This document shows, piece by piece, positions 42,330 through 50,732 of a stretch of 59,000 nucleotides of DNA. The notes under the pieces were generated by a model, which was not told the DNA's origin, searched no databases, and worked only from the letters and a program-made list of their open reading frames with translations. The position numbers and the translations under genes were made by a program. Within the stretch, counting starts at the first letter, position 1. Each line of letters opens with the position of its first letter. This stretch comes from an uncultured Bacteroidia bacterium (GTDB taxonomy: Bacteria > Bacteroidota > Bacteroidia > J057 > CALDDN01): positions 1-59,000 of the forward strand of contig CALDDN010000033.1 of assembly GCA_937936615.1 (NCBI GenBank), given 5' to 3'.

Positions 42330-44876
42330 TCAGCCCAGCAGTTCGCGGTATCGTTCCTCATTGCCCGCGAGGGCTGCGGCTTCGACCGCTGTTTTCCACG
42401 TGGCCAAATGGGGCGGGGCGTCGGGCAGCCGTTCCAGCAGCTCGAAAATATCCGAGAGGTTGTAGGGGGCGAGCTCTCGAAGTTTCGAGAGGATGTCCGC
42501 GTGTTCGGCCTGCAAATCCGTTGGCAAAGGCTCCGGCGCTAGGGATTCGGCCGAGGGCGCGGCTGCCCACCTGCGGTCGGCGATTAGTGCTTTGGGTAGA
42601 TTGAACTCAAACGTCGTGAAGCGGCCCATTTCCGATTGCACGCCGATGCTGCCGCCATGAGCCTCGACCGTTAACCGGCAGAAGGTCAGGCCCAGACCGG
42701 TGCTGCGCAGCTTGCCTGAGGCCCGCCCGCCATCGACCTGAGAGAACTTTTCGAATACCTGCTCCAGCTGCTCGGCGGGAATGCCCTTGCCGTGGTCGGT
42801 TACGCGGAAAATGGCCCCGTGTGTGGCATCGTCACGGGCTTCGATTTCGATGGTGTCGCCCGGAGGGGTGTACTTGATGGCGTTGGTCAGAAGATTGACC
42901 AGAACGCGGACGATGAGTTCGGTATCGGCTTCGACGTGCAGTGTGGGATTGGCCTCGATCCGGAACTGGATCTGTTTTTGTTCGGCCAGAAAGCCGGTCT
43001 GATCGGCAGCGCGGTGCAGCAGTTCGCCGGCGGGGGCCGTTTCAGGTTTCAGGACCAGAGCGGCTTGTTCGTACTTCTGCACGTCGAGGAGGTTGAGCAC
43101 GAGCTGGCTCATCTGCTGGCCCGCCCCGCGAATGGTCTGCAGGCGGCGGGCATCGGGGGGCAGGGCGGCCATGGCCAGCACGGCATTGAGTGGATTTTTA
43201 AGGTCGTGGACAATCATGCCGGTCAGCTCGTCCTTCATGCGGTCGAGGCTCACGAGGCGTTGGTGGCTGTCGTTGAGCTGATCGCGCTGGGCGATGATTT
43301 CGCTGTTCTGGGCTTCGATCTCGGCTTTCTGTTGCTGTATTTCTTCGTTGAGGGCCCGCAGGTGGGCATTTGCTTTTTTCTCTTTGCGGCGGCTGCGGAA
43401 CAGGGTAAAGGCGATGATCAGCAGCAAAAACGCACCGCCGGTTGCGCTGCCGAGCATCCAGTTGCGCTGCTGGAGCTGAGCCTGCTGTTGTGCTTCGAGG
43501 ATTTCGCGTTCCTTGTCGGCCTCGTACCGGGCTTCGAGGCGGCCGAGTTCGCGTGATTGCGCGTCATTTTTCATCGAGTCCGAATAAATGTGGTAGAGGC
43601 GCGCGTGCTCGAAGGCGGACTTCCAGTTGCCCAGGGCAGAGTCGGCGCGGTAAAGGCTTCGAGCACCTGCCTGTTTGTAATCCAGATGCCCTACTGCTGT
43701 TGCCAGTTTCAAGCTTTTTTCTGCGAATTCGCGTGCTGTTTTGAATTTACCCAGGTCGATGTGCGCTCTAGCCAGATAGTTGTAGCCGGCGGCTGTTCTG
43801 GCCAGGTCATTAATCTCTTCAAAGATTTGAAGGCCCCGCTGGAAATATTCCAGTGCGCCGGAGTAATCTTTTTGTGTAAGCAAGGTTTCGCCAAGGTTCA
43901 AGTAGGTGCTGGCTTCGCCAGGCCGTTCCCCCATTTCCACTTGAATTTGGAGGCAGCGGCGGTAGTAGTCCAAGGCACGTGCATGGTCTTTTTGGGCAGA
44001 ATAAATGTTGGCCAGGTTGCCCAGGGCACTAGCAATACTGGTCGAACTGCCAATTTCTTCGCTTTTAGTCAAGGATTTATGGTAATATTCTAGCGCACGG
44101 ATGTTGTCGCCTTGACTCTCAAAGACACTGCCAATAAATTGGTAGCTGGAAACTATTCCAATATGATCACTAATTTTCTCGCTGATTTTCAGACTTTGAT
44201 GAAATTGTTCAAGTGCTTTGTGGTAATTGCCTTGGTTTTGGTAAATTTCTCCGATAATACGGGTGCTGTTTGCCACTCCGATCTGATCGCCCAGTTCCTC
44301 AAAAATCTTACGGCATTGCTGGTAGTATTCAAGGGCTTTGGGGAAGTCGCCCTGATTCAAGTGAATGGTACCGATATTGCCCAAAGAACCGGCCACGCCT
44401 GCCCGATCCCCGATTGCCTGACGGATTTGCAAACTGCGTTGCACATATTCAATTGCGCGGGGGTAATCACCTTGATTTAAATAAATGACTCCGATATTGA
44501 CGAGGTTGTTGGCAATGCCCGACCGATTGTCGCCGATTTCTTCTTTGATTTGAAGACTCTGTTTGAAATGTTCGAGGGCAAGCCCATAATTTCCTCGGTG
44601 TAAGTAAGTGACCCCCAAGTTATTGAGGCAACCGCCTTCACCTTTACGGTCTCCAGTCTGCTGGCAGAGCGCAAGCCCCTCTTGACCGGTTTCCAAAGCC
44701 TCGGCAAGTTGACCGATTTTATTCAGCTCTCCGCAGAGTCGGCACAGCATCCGGCCGCGCACTGAATCAACCTTCGTGGTTTCGACCACCCGCCGCAGCG
44801 AGTCGACTTTGGGGGTTTGCGCCCAGCTCAGTGCCGGTATCAAGCACCCGAACAAACAACAGAAAAAGAGCCGCAT
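42330..44876 (-). CDS. TPR-sensor histidine kinase (intact catalytic core)
   Basis: This 848-residue protein has a signal peptide (MRLFFCCLFGCLIPALSWA) and eight or nine TPRs in the periplasm (about 60-400). A transmembrane helix (MLGSATGGAFLLLIIAFTLF), a coiled coil, and a cytoplasmic kinase follow. The H-box is MIVHDLKNPLNAVL and the N-box VLVNLLTNAIKYTPPGD. G-boxes read VTDHGKGIP and GLGLTFCRLTVEAHGG, so it should be active. About 85 residues after the ATPase domain (ESLAPEPLPTDL onward) may be a docking or regulatory tail. A paralogue of its sensor half lies at 46704-49244. No response regulator is adjacent. Confidence 0.92.
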   Translation of the reverse strand: MRLFFCCLFGCLIPALSWAQTPKVDSLRRVVETTKVDSVRGRMLCRLCGELNKIGQLAEALETGQEGLALCQQTGDRKGEGGCLNNLGVTYLHRGNYGLALEHFKQSLQIKEEIGDNRSGIANNLVNIGVIYLNQGDYPRAIEYVQRSLQIRQAIGDRAGVAGSLGNIGTIHLNQGDFPKALEYYQQCRKIFEELGDQIGVANSTRIIGEIYQNQGNYHKALEQFHQSLKISEKISDHIGIVSSYQFIGSVFESQGDNIRALEYYHKSLTKSEEIGSSTSIASALGNLANIYSAQKDHARALDYYRRCLQIQVEMGERPGEASTYLNLGETLLTQKDYSGALEYFQRGLQIFEEINDLARTAAGYNYLARAHIDLGKFKTAREFAEKSLKLATAVGHLDYKQAGARSLYRADSALGNWKSAFEHARLYHIYSDSMKNDAQSRELGRLEARYEADKEREILEAQQQAQLQQRNWMLGSATGGAFLLLIIAFTLFRSRRKEKKANAHLRALNEEIQQQKAEIEAQNSEIIAQRDQLNDSHQRLVSLDRMKDELTGMIVHDLKNPLNAVLAMAALPPDARRLQTIRGAGQQMSQLVLNLLDVQKYEQAALVLKPETAPAGELLHRAADQTGFLAEQKQIQFRIEANPTLHVEADTELIVRVLVNLLTNAIKYTPPGDTIEIEARDDATHGAIFRVTDHGKGIPAEQLEQVFEKFSQVDGGRASGKLRSTGLGLTFCRLTVEAHGGSIGVQSEMGRFTTFEFNLPKALIADRRWAAAPSAESLAPEPLPTDLQAEHADILSKLRELAPYNLSDIFELLERLPDAPPHLATWKTAVEAAALAGNEERYRELLG

Positions 44877-45020
44877 ACCGATGAACTTATTTCAGTTTGA
44901 ATATACTAATGTACTCATTGAGGCTGGCAATCGAGCAATCGGGCACCCCCGAAGTCCGGTTGTTGTTCTGATTGCGAGCTAATGTGGATATTTGAGTCTA
45001 AATTTGAATTGATCCGATCC

Positions 45021-45446
45021 ATGCGCCTGTTTTTAGCCTTCAGCAGCCTTTCGGCTCTCTTGCTCACTGCCTGTGGCGGAGCGTCCGTCCAGCAGCCCGC
45101 CGCCGAACTGACCTCCTGCACCCCCGAATTCCCCAAGGCGGCCTACACCGACCAACGCCAGCAGGGCGATACGGTGGTGATGGTCAAGTCCGTTTACGTC
45201 GAAAACATCCAGGACCACGAGCTGTGCTGGAATGCCCTGCGCGAAGCCGCCGCCGAACAGGCCCAAGGTGCCCAGGTGGCCAAACTCTTCTTTTTTGACT
45301 GCCCGGGCCACCACCCCGCCCTCAAGGTCGACAGCACGATCCTCGATGCCGAATACGCCGCCCATTGCATCGCCACCTACGAACGCACCGCCGACGGCCA
45401 GGAGAAATTTACCCCCAAGCCCTTTGCTGATGCAGGCAGACACTGA
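45021..45446 (+). CDS. Small lipoprotein, unknown function
   Basis: This 141-residue protein has a lipoprotein signal (MRLFLAFSSLSALLLTAC, lipid-accepting Cys18). The mature part contains four more cysteines, spread along its length, and YVENIQDHELCWNALREAAAEQAQGAQVAKLFFFDCPG. No domain is recognised. It is divergent from one TPR kinase and lies 8 bases before aroC, with which it is likely co-transcribed. An open extension to 44982 is less likely because it lacks a signal. Confidence 0.75.
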   Translation: MRLFLAFSSLSALLLTACGGASVQQPAAELTSCTPEFPKAAYTDQRQQGDTVVMVKSVYVENIQDHELCWNALREAAAEQAQGAQVAKLFFFDCPGHHPALKVDSTILDAEYAAHCIATYERTADGQEKFTPKPFADAGRH

Positions 45447-45454
45447 GCCTGCCT

Positions 45455-46558
45455 ATGAGTAACCGCTTTGGCCGACGCTTCGTCGTCAGTACGTGGGGTG
45501 AGTCGCACGGGCCGGGCATCGGAGTCGTCATCGACGGCTGCCCGGCGGGTGTCCGCTGGGATGAGGACTATATCGCTGCCCGCCTGGCCCGCCGGCGGCC
45601 CGGCCAGAGCCGCCTGACGACGCGCCGCGACGAAACCGACCGGCCCCAGCTCCAGTCGGGAGTCTTCGAAGGCTACACGACGGGTACACCCATCGCGCTG
45701 TGGATTCCCAACGCCGATGCCCGTCCCCAGGACTACGAGCACCTGCGGGACATCTACCGGCCTTCGCACGCCGACTACACCTACGAGGCCAAGTACGGCC
45801 GGCGTGATCACGCCGGTGGCGGACGCTCGTCGGCCCGCGAAACGGCCGCCCGCGTGGCCGCCGGTGCCGTGGCCGAACTGTTCCTGCAGCAGATCGGTTC
45901 GGGCATCCGCTGCCGGGCATGGGTCGAGGCGGTCGAAGACCTGCGCCTGACGTGCAGCTGGGAGCAGATCGATTTCGAGGCCATCGACGCCAACGAGGTG
46001 CGCTGCCCCGACCCTGCGCTGGCCCAACGCATGGCCACCCGCATTCTGGAAGCCCGCAAGGCGGGCGATACCCTCGGGGGCGTAGTGGCCGGGGTCATCA
46101 CAGGCCTGCCGGCGGGTTTGGGCGAGCCGGTCTTCGACAAGCTGCACGCCCGCCTGGGCTATGCCCTGCTGGGCATCAACGCGGCCAAGGGCTTCGAGTA
46201 CGGCAGCGGATTTGCCGGCACGCGGCTGCGCGGCTCGGTGCACAACGACCCCTACTACGCCGACGAGGCGGGGCGCATCCGCACGCGCACCAACCACTCG
46301 GGCGGGGTGCAGGGGGGCATCAGCACGGGCGAGGCCCTCGATTTTCGGGTGGCCTTCAAGCCGGTGGCCACGCTGCTGCGGCCGCAGGAGTCAGTCAACC
46401 GGCAAGGCGAGTCCGTCATCGTGGAGGGGCGGGGTCGGCACGATCCCTGCGTGCTGCCGCGGGCCGTGCCCATCGTCGAGGCGATGGCCGCGCTGGTGCT
46501 GGCCGATTTCGTGCTGCTGCGCCTGGGCAACCGGCTGGCCGACTGGGCCAACCGCTAG
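45455..46558 (+). CDS. aroC: Chorismate synthase
   Basis: This 367-residue cytoplasmic FMN-dependent enzyme makes chorismate from EPSP, the last shikimate step. All signatures are present: STWGESHGPGIGVVIDGCPAG, ARRRPGQSRLTTRRDETD, YRPSHADYTYEAKYG, GGGRSSARETAARVAAGAVAE and GRHDPCVLPRAVPIVEAM. Length is normal for the family. It starts at MSNRFGRRFVVSTWGES, 8 bases after a small lipoprotein gene. A terminator-like hairpin lies about 105 bases downstream, just before the next gene. Confidence 0.97.
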   Translation: MSNRFGRRFVVSTWGESHGPGIGVVIDGCPAGVRWDEDYIAARLARRRPGQSRLTTRRDETDRPQLQSGVFEGYTTGTPIALWIPNADARPQDYEHLRDIYRPSHADYTYEAKYGRRDHAGGGRSSARETAARVAAGAVAELFLQQIGSGIRCRAWVEAVEDLRLTCSWEQIDFEAIDANEVRCPDPALAQRMATRILEARKAGDTLGGVVAGVITGLPAGLGEPVFDKLHARLGYALLGINAAKGFEYGSGFAGTRLRGSVHNDPYYADEAGRIRTRTNHSGGVQGGISTGEALDFRVAFKPVATLLRPQESVNRQGESVIVEGRGRHDPCVLPRAVPIVEAMAALVLADFVLLRLGNRLADWANR

Positions 46559-46663
46559 TGGCGACCAAGTTATACGGATACTGCCGGTAAAAGGTTTCCC
46601 GAAAAAAAAGCAGGCAAAGGAGGGCTTAAGCTTTCCATAATTCGGTCTTACGAGCCATTAGCT

Positions 46664-46699
46664 GAGTATGAGGACGTAAGTACATCTCATACTCTTTTT
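46664..46699 (+). terminator. Hairpin with T-run directly before the second TPR kinase
   Basis: A perfect 9-bp inverted repeat, GAGTATGAG / CTCATACTC, with a 13-base loop, is followed at once by TTTTT. It ends four bases before the ATG at 46704. It may terminate aroC transcription, or act as an attenuator or operator for the kinase gene. Confidence 0.55.
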
Positions 46700-46703
46700 G
46701 CCC

Positions 46704-49244
46704 ATGAAACATCTGGCCATTCTTACTTGCTTGCTGGTACTGGTGCTGGGCGGGTCTGCGGGCGGGCAGACACCTCAAATCGACTCGCTGCGGCGGGTCA
46801 TCGAGACGACGAAAGTCGATACGGTGCGCGGCCGGACGCTGTGCCGGCTGTGTGGCAGGTTCCAGGAAGTGGGGAAGTCAGACGAAGCGTTCAAAGTCGG
46901 CCAGCAGGGGCTGGAACTGTGCGGCAAGGCGGATGACCGAATGGGAACGGGGATATGCTTCAATAACATGGGGCTCCTGTACCAAAGCCGTGGAAACCAT
47001 GTGCAAGCACTCGATTACTATGAGCAGAGTATAAAAATATTCAGTAGCCTAGATAACCAAGAGTATCTGGCATCTGCGCTTGGTAATATGGGAAATTTTC
47101 TTCAGAAACAAGGAAAGTATGAAGAAGCCATCAAATTCATCCAAAAAACTCTGGAATATTACCACAGAAAGGGCGACGTATTGAAAACAGCTTCTTCGTA
47201 CATAAACCTAGGTAATATTTACAGCAATAAAGGCGACCATGTGTTTGCTTTGGATTATTACCAACGCGGCTTTAACAAATTTGAGGAAAATAAAAATAAA
47301 AAAGGAATGGCTATTGCCCTGGCAAGTGTGGCAGGAGTTTACCGTAACAAGGGCATTTACACCAAGGCTTTGGATTACTACATTCGCGCCAGGCAGCTAT
47401 TTGAAGAGCTGGATGATTCTGCTGGCTTGATTAGTATATTCAACAATATGAGTGTAGTTTACCATGATCTGGGAGATAGCTTACTGGAAATAGATTGTCT
47501 GTTAAAATCACTTAAACTAATACAATATTTTGGTTCCAAAGAAAGCTTGTCTGTTATATTGAATAACATTGGCAAAATATACGGTGATCGGGGCGATTAC
47601 CGGCAGGCTTTGTATTACTTCAAGAACTGTCTGAAAATCAGGCAGGAACTAAACTTCCGTGCTGGCATTGCTCAGTCCCACAGCAACATCGCAGAAGCAT
47701 ACCTCCTTATGGGCCAGCCTCGGGCTGCCCGAATCCATGCTCAGGCAAGCATTAAAATTGCGCGGGAGGTCGGACATACCCAGTTCATAAACTTTGCTGC
47801 CCTTGCCCTCTACCGCGCCGATTCCGCACTGGGCAACTGGAAATCGGCCCTCGATCACTACAAACTCTACCGGCAGTACGACGACAGCCTGCGCAGCCAG
47901 GAGAAGGCCCGCGAGTTCGGCCGCCTCGAGGCCCAGTGGCAGGCCGACCAGCAGCGCAAGCTCCGCGAAGCCCAGATTGCCGCCGAACGTGCCGAGGAGC
48001 TTGCCCAAACCCGCGGGCTGCTCGGCTCGGCAGGAGCCGTTCTGCTGCTGCTGGCTTTCTTTACCTTCAACCAGCTGCGCCACCGCCGCCGTCAGCGCAA
48101 CGCCTATACCCACCTGCAGAGCCTCTACGAGCAGATCAGCGAACAAAATTCGATCATCGAACGCCAGCACGAAGACCTGTGCCGCCAGCGCGACCTGCTC
48201 GTCGAACAGCATCTGCACCTGCAGCTGGCCTACGAAGACTTCAAGCTCGAACAGGAAGCCCGCATGCAGACCCAGCGCCTGGCCGGCATCGGCGAAATCA
48301 GCTCCATTGTGGCACACGAGATCAACACCCCCCTCAGTGTCATTCTGGGTGGGTCGGAGGCCCTGATGCAACGCATTTTCGATCACGCGGCCGAGTTGGA
48401 GGGTATCGATCCCGACCGAAAAGCGGAACTGCAGCGCAACCTGAGTCTGGCCGCCACTGCCGCGCCACTTTCCGCCCGCGAAGAGCGGGCCGCCTGTCGC
48501 CAGTTTGAAAAACGCTGCGCCGAGGCCGGCTTTTCCGATCCCGAAACCGCCGCCCGCCTCATCGTGCAAAGCGGCCTGCGCGAGGTCGCCACCGAGCGTA
48601 CCCTGCGCTGGGCTGCCGAGCGTCCGGTCGTATTTCACCACCTCATCAACTTCAGCCAGCAGCTCAGCCAGCTGACTGCCATCCGGCAGGCGGCCCAGCG
48701 GGCGGCGGGCATCATCACCATCCTGCGGGCCTACACCCAGCAGGGCGCGACCTGCGTCAGCGAGGGCTGCCCCCGCGAAACGCTCGAGCTGGTGCTCAAG
48801 CTCTACGACTACCACCTCAATCAAGGTATTCAGCTCGAAGTCGACATCCCCGACCGCCTGCCCCGCGTGGCCCTCAGCAGCAGCAACCTGATGCAAATCT
48901 GGACCAAGCTGCTGCTTTTTTCGATGTACGGCATGCGCAAGCACGGCCTGCTGCGCATCCGCTTCGAGGTCGGCGCAGGCAGCCTGCAGGTCTTCTGGAG
49001 CGACAACGGCCCCATTCCAGGTACCGAACTACTCGACCAGGCTTTCGAGCCGGGCATCAACCTGCGGCAGACCGATCCGCCCGTTGGACTCTGGCTCTGC
49101 CGCTCGCTGCTCGAATCCAATGGCGGCAGCATCCGCATCGGCCTCAACGAAGCCCTCGAACTGAGCGTCAGCTGCTGGATGCCCCTCTCGCGCTGCCTCG
49201 AAGGCGAGGGCCTCTATGCCGAGCGTTTGGAATCGATGCCCTAA
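46704..49244 (+). CDS. TPR-sensor histidine kinase paralogue with degenerate ATPase domain
   Basis: This 846-residue protein has a signal peptide (MKHLAILTCLLVLVLGGSAGG), then TPRs (about 60-390), one transmembrane helix (LLGSAGAVLLLLAFFTF), a coiled coil, and an H-box (SSIVAHEINTPLSVIL). The N-terminus up to the coiled coil is paralogous to the kinase at 42330-44876. The C-terminal half is of a different kinase subtype. The expected N-box QIWTNLxxNA is QIWTKLLLFS, so both asparagines are missing; G1 is SDNGPIP and G2 GLWLCRSLLESNGG. Kinase activity is therefore doubtful. The ATG at 46704 is used; a TTG two codons upstream is possible. Confidence 0.88.
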   Translation: MKHLAILTCLLVLVLGGSAGGQTPQIDSLRRVIETTKVDTVRGRTLCRLCGRFQEVGKSDEAFKVGQQGLELCGKADDRMGTGICFNNMGLLYQSRGNHVQALDYYEQSIKIFSSLDNQEYLASALGNMGNFLQKQGKYEEAIKFIQKTLEYYHRKGDVLKTASSYINLGNIYSNKGDHVFALDYYQRGFNKFEENKNKKGMAIALASVAGVYRNKGIYTKALDYYIRARQLFEELDDSAGLISIFNNMSVVYHDLGDSLLEIDCLLKSLKLIQYFGSKESLSVILNNIGKIYGDRGDYRQALYYFKNCLKIRQELNFRAGIAQSHSNIAEAYLLMGQPRAARIHAQASIKIAREVGHTQFINFAALALYRADSALGNWKSALDHYKLYRQYDDSLRSQEKAREFGRLEAQWQADQQRKLREAQIAAERAEELAQTRGLLGSAGAVLLLLAFFTFNQLRHRRRQRNAYTHLQSLYEQISEQNSIIERQHEDLCRQRDLLVEQHLHLQLAYEDFKLEQEARMQTQRLAGIGEISSIVAHEINTPLSVILGGSEALMQRIFDHAAELEGIDPDRKAELQRNLSLAATAAPLSAREERAACRQFEKRCAEAGFSDPETAARLIVQSGLREVATERTLRWAAERPVVFHHLINFSQQLSQLTAIRQAAQRAAGIITILRAYTQQGATCVSEGCPRETLELVLKLYDYHLNQGIQLEVDIPDRLPRVALSSSNLMQIWTKLLLFSMYGMRKHGLLRIRFEVGAGSLQVFWSDNGPIPGTELLDQAFEPGINLRQTDPPVGLWLCRSLLESNGGSIRIGLNEALELSVSCWMPLSRCLEGEGLYAERLESMP

Positions 49245-49249
49245 CTTTG
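49242..49249 (+). promoter_or_regulatory. Candidate -7 element overlapping the kinase stop
   Basis: TAACTTTG matches TAnnTTTG exactly; its TAA is the stop codon of the preceding kinase. The next start, GTG at 49257, lies 8 bases on, so a transcript from here would be nearly leaderless. No well-spaced -33 element is seen. Confidence 0.3.
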
Positions 49250-49256
49250 GGCTGCA

Positions 49257-50732
49257 GTGGAACGTTACATTCTGGGGCTGGACCTCATCGATGCCATCGT
49301 AGATGGTGATCTGTCCGAAGCAATGGAAAATCGCTGGCAGCAGGTGCAGGCGCGGTGCCAGCTGCTGGTACCCGAAACAACGGTTGCAGGCATGCACCTG
49401 CTGCGTCGCCACAATCCGCCCAAGCTGACCCGCTGGCTCAATCTGCTGGGGCAGCTGGGGCGGCTGCCCGCGCCAGCTGTCGCCGAAATCTACGACGAAG
49501 ACCCCCTGCTGCATGGCGAGCGGGCTGCTGCCCACTGCCTGGACCTGCCCATCCTCTGCTGGCAACCCCCGTCCGACGACAGTCTGGGTCTCTACCGCCC
49601 CCTGAGCCAGGTTCAGGTACAGGCCACCGAGTCGGTACCCTTTCTGGATTTGAGGGCACGCTTCTTCGCGGCTCCCGACCTGCTGACACGGGCCTTGCTG
49701 GCGACAGCAGCTTCAGGCTGGTACGTGCTGGGCGAAGCCGTCCGCCGCTTCGAAATGGCCTGGGCCGACTACCTCGATGTGCCATGGGCCGTGGGGGTAT
49801 CCAACGGCCTCGATGGCCTGCACATTGCCCTGCGCGTTCTGGGAGTGGGCAAAGGCGATGAGGTGATCGTGCCTTCAAACACCTACATCGCCACGTGGCT
49901 GGCCGTTACATTCACAGGGGCACGGCCCTTGCCTGTCGAACCCAACCCCCGAACCATGGTACTGGAGGCTGCCGGCATCGAGGCGGCCATCGGTAAGCGC
50001 ACCAAAGCCGTCATTCCCGTGCACCTCTACGGGCATCCCTGCAACATGCCTGAAATCATGCGCGTGGCCCGTACGCATGGCCTGTACGTGGTCGAGGACA
50101 ACGCTCAGGCTCAGGGGGCGGCCTGGCGTGGCCAGAAAACGGGCAGCTTCGGCCACCTGAATGCCACCAGCCTCTACCCGGGCAAAAATCTGGGCGCAAT
50201 GGGCGATGCCGGCATCCTCTCGGGCACCGATGAGCGGTTCAACCAGCAGGCCCGTCGCCTGCGCAACTACGGCTCGTCGCGCAAGTACTACAACGAAGAA
50301 TACGGCTTCAACGCCCGCCTCGACGAGCTGCAGGCAGCCGTGCTGCTGCCTCTGCTCCAGCTTCTGGATGCACAGAACGAGCGGCGACGCGAAATCGCGG
50401 GCCGCTATACCGCCGCTCTCGCGGGTGTGGGCGACCTCGAACTGCCCGTTACCGCGGCCGGAGCCACCCACGTCTGGCACCAGTACGTGGTGCGCAGTCA
50501 GCGGCGCGATGACCTGATGTACTTCCTGCAGCAGCAGGGGGTAGGTACGCTGCTCCATTACCCCGTGCCACCTCATCTGCAGCAGACTTACCGGTGGCTG
50601 GGTTTCAAGGCGGGTGACTTCCCCGTTGCCGAGGACATCGCCCGCCGCTGCCTGAGCCTGCCCATCGATCCGACCCTGAGCGACCGCGCCATCGACCGCG
50701 TGGTCGAGTTGATCCATGACTTCTTCGCCTGA
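49257..50732 (+). CDS. PIN-like domain fused to FdtB/QdtB-type sugar aminotransferase
   Basis: This 491-residue protein starts at a GTG. Residues ~127-491 are a full DegT-family aminotransferase, most like FdtB/QdtB. It opens VPFLDLRARF and has VSNGLDGLHIALR, VIVPSNTYIATWLAV and D281 (VVEDNAQAQGA). The PLP lysine is K310 (SLYPGKNLGAMGDAG), and the HYPVPPH motif is present. It should aminate a 3-keto-6-deoxy sugar nucleotide. Residues 1-~110 are extra and look like a PIN-fold nuclease (YILGLDLIDAIVDGD; PETTVAGMHLL; ERAAAHCLDLPILCW), with catalytic acids only partly kept. This N-terminal call is inference. The next gene, a glycosyltransferase, overlaps by 17 bases. Confidence 0.82.
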   Translation: MERYILGLDLIDAIVDGDLSEAMENRWQQVQARCQLLVPETTVAGMHLLRRHNPPKLTRWLNLLGQLGRLPAPAVAEIYDEDPLLHGERAAAHCLDLPILCWQPPSDDSLGLYRPLSQVQVQATESVPFLDLRARFFAAPDLLTRALLATAASGWYVLGEAVRRFEMAWADYLDVPWAVGVSNGLDGLHIALRVLGVGKGDEVIVPSNTYIATWLAVTFTGARPLPVEPNPRTMVLEAAGIEAAIGKRTKAVIPVHLYGHPCNMPEIMRVARTHGLYVVEDNAQAQGAAWRGQKTGSFGHLNATSLYPGKNLGAMGDAGILSGTDERFNQQARRLRNYGSSRKYYNEEYGFNARLDELQAAVLLPLLQLLDAQNERRREIAGRYTAALAGVGDLELPVTAAGATHVWHQYVVRSQRRDDLMYFLQQQGVGTLLHYPVPPHLQQTYRWLGFKAGDFPVAEDIARRCLSLPIDPTLSDRAIDRVVELIHDFFA

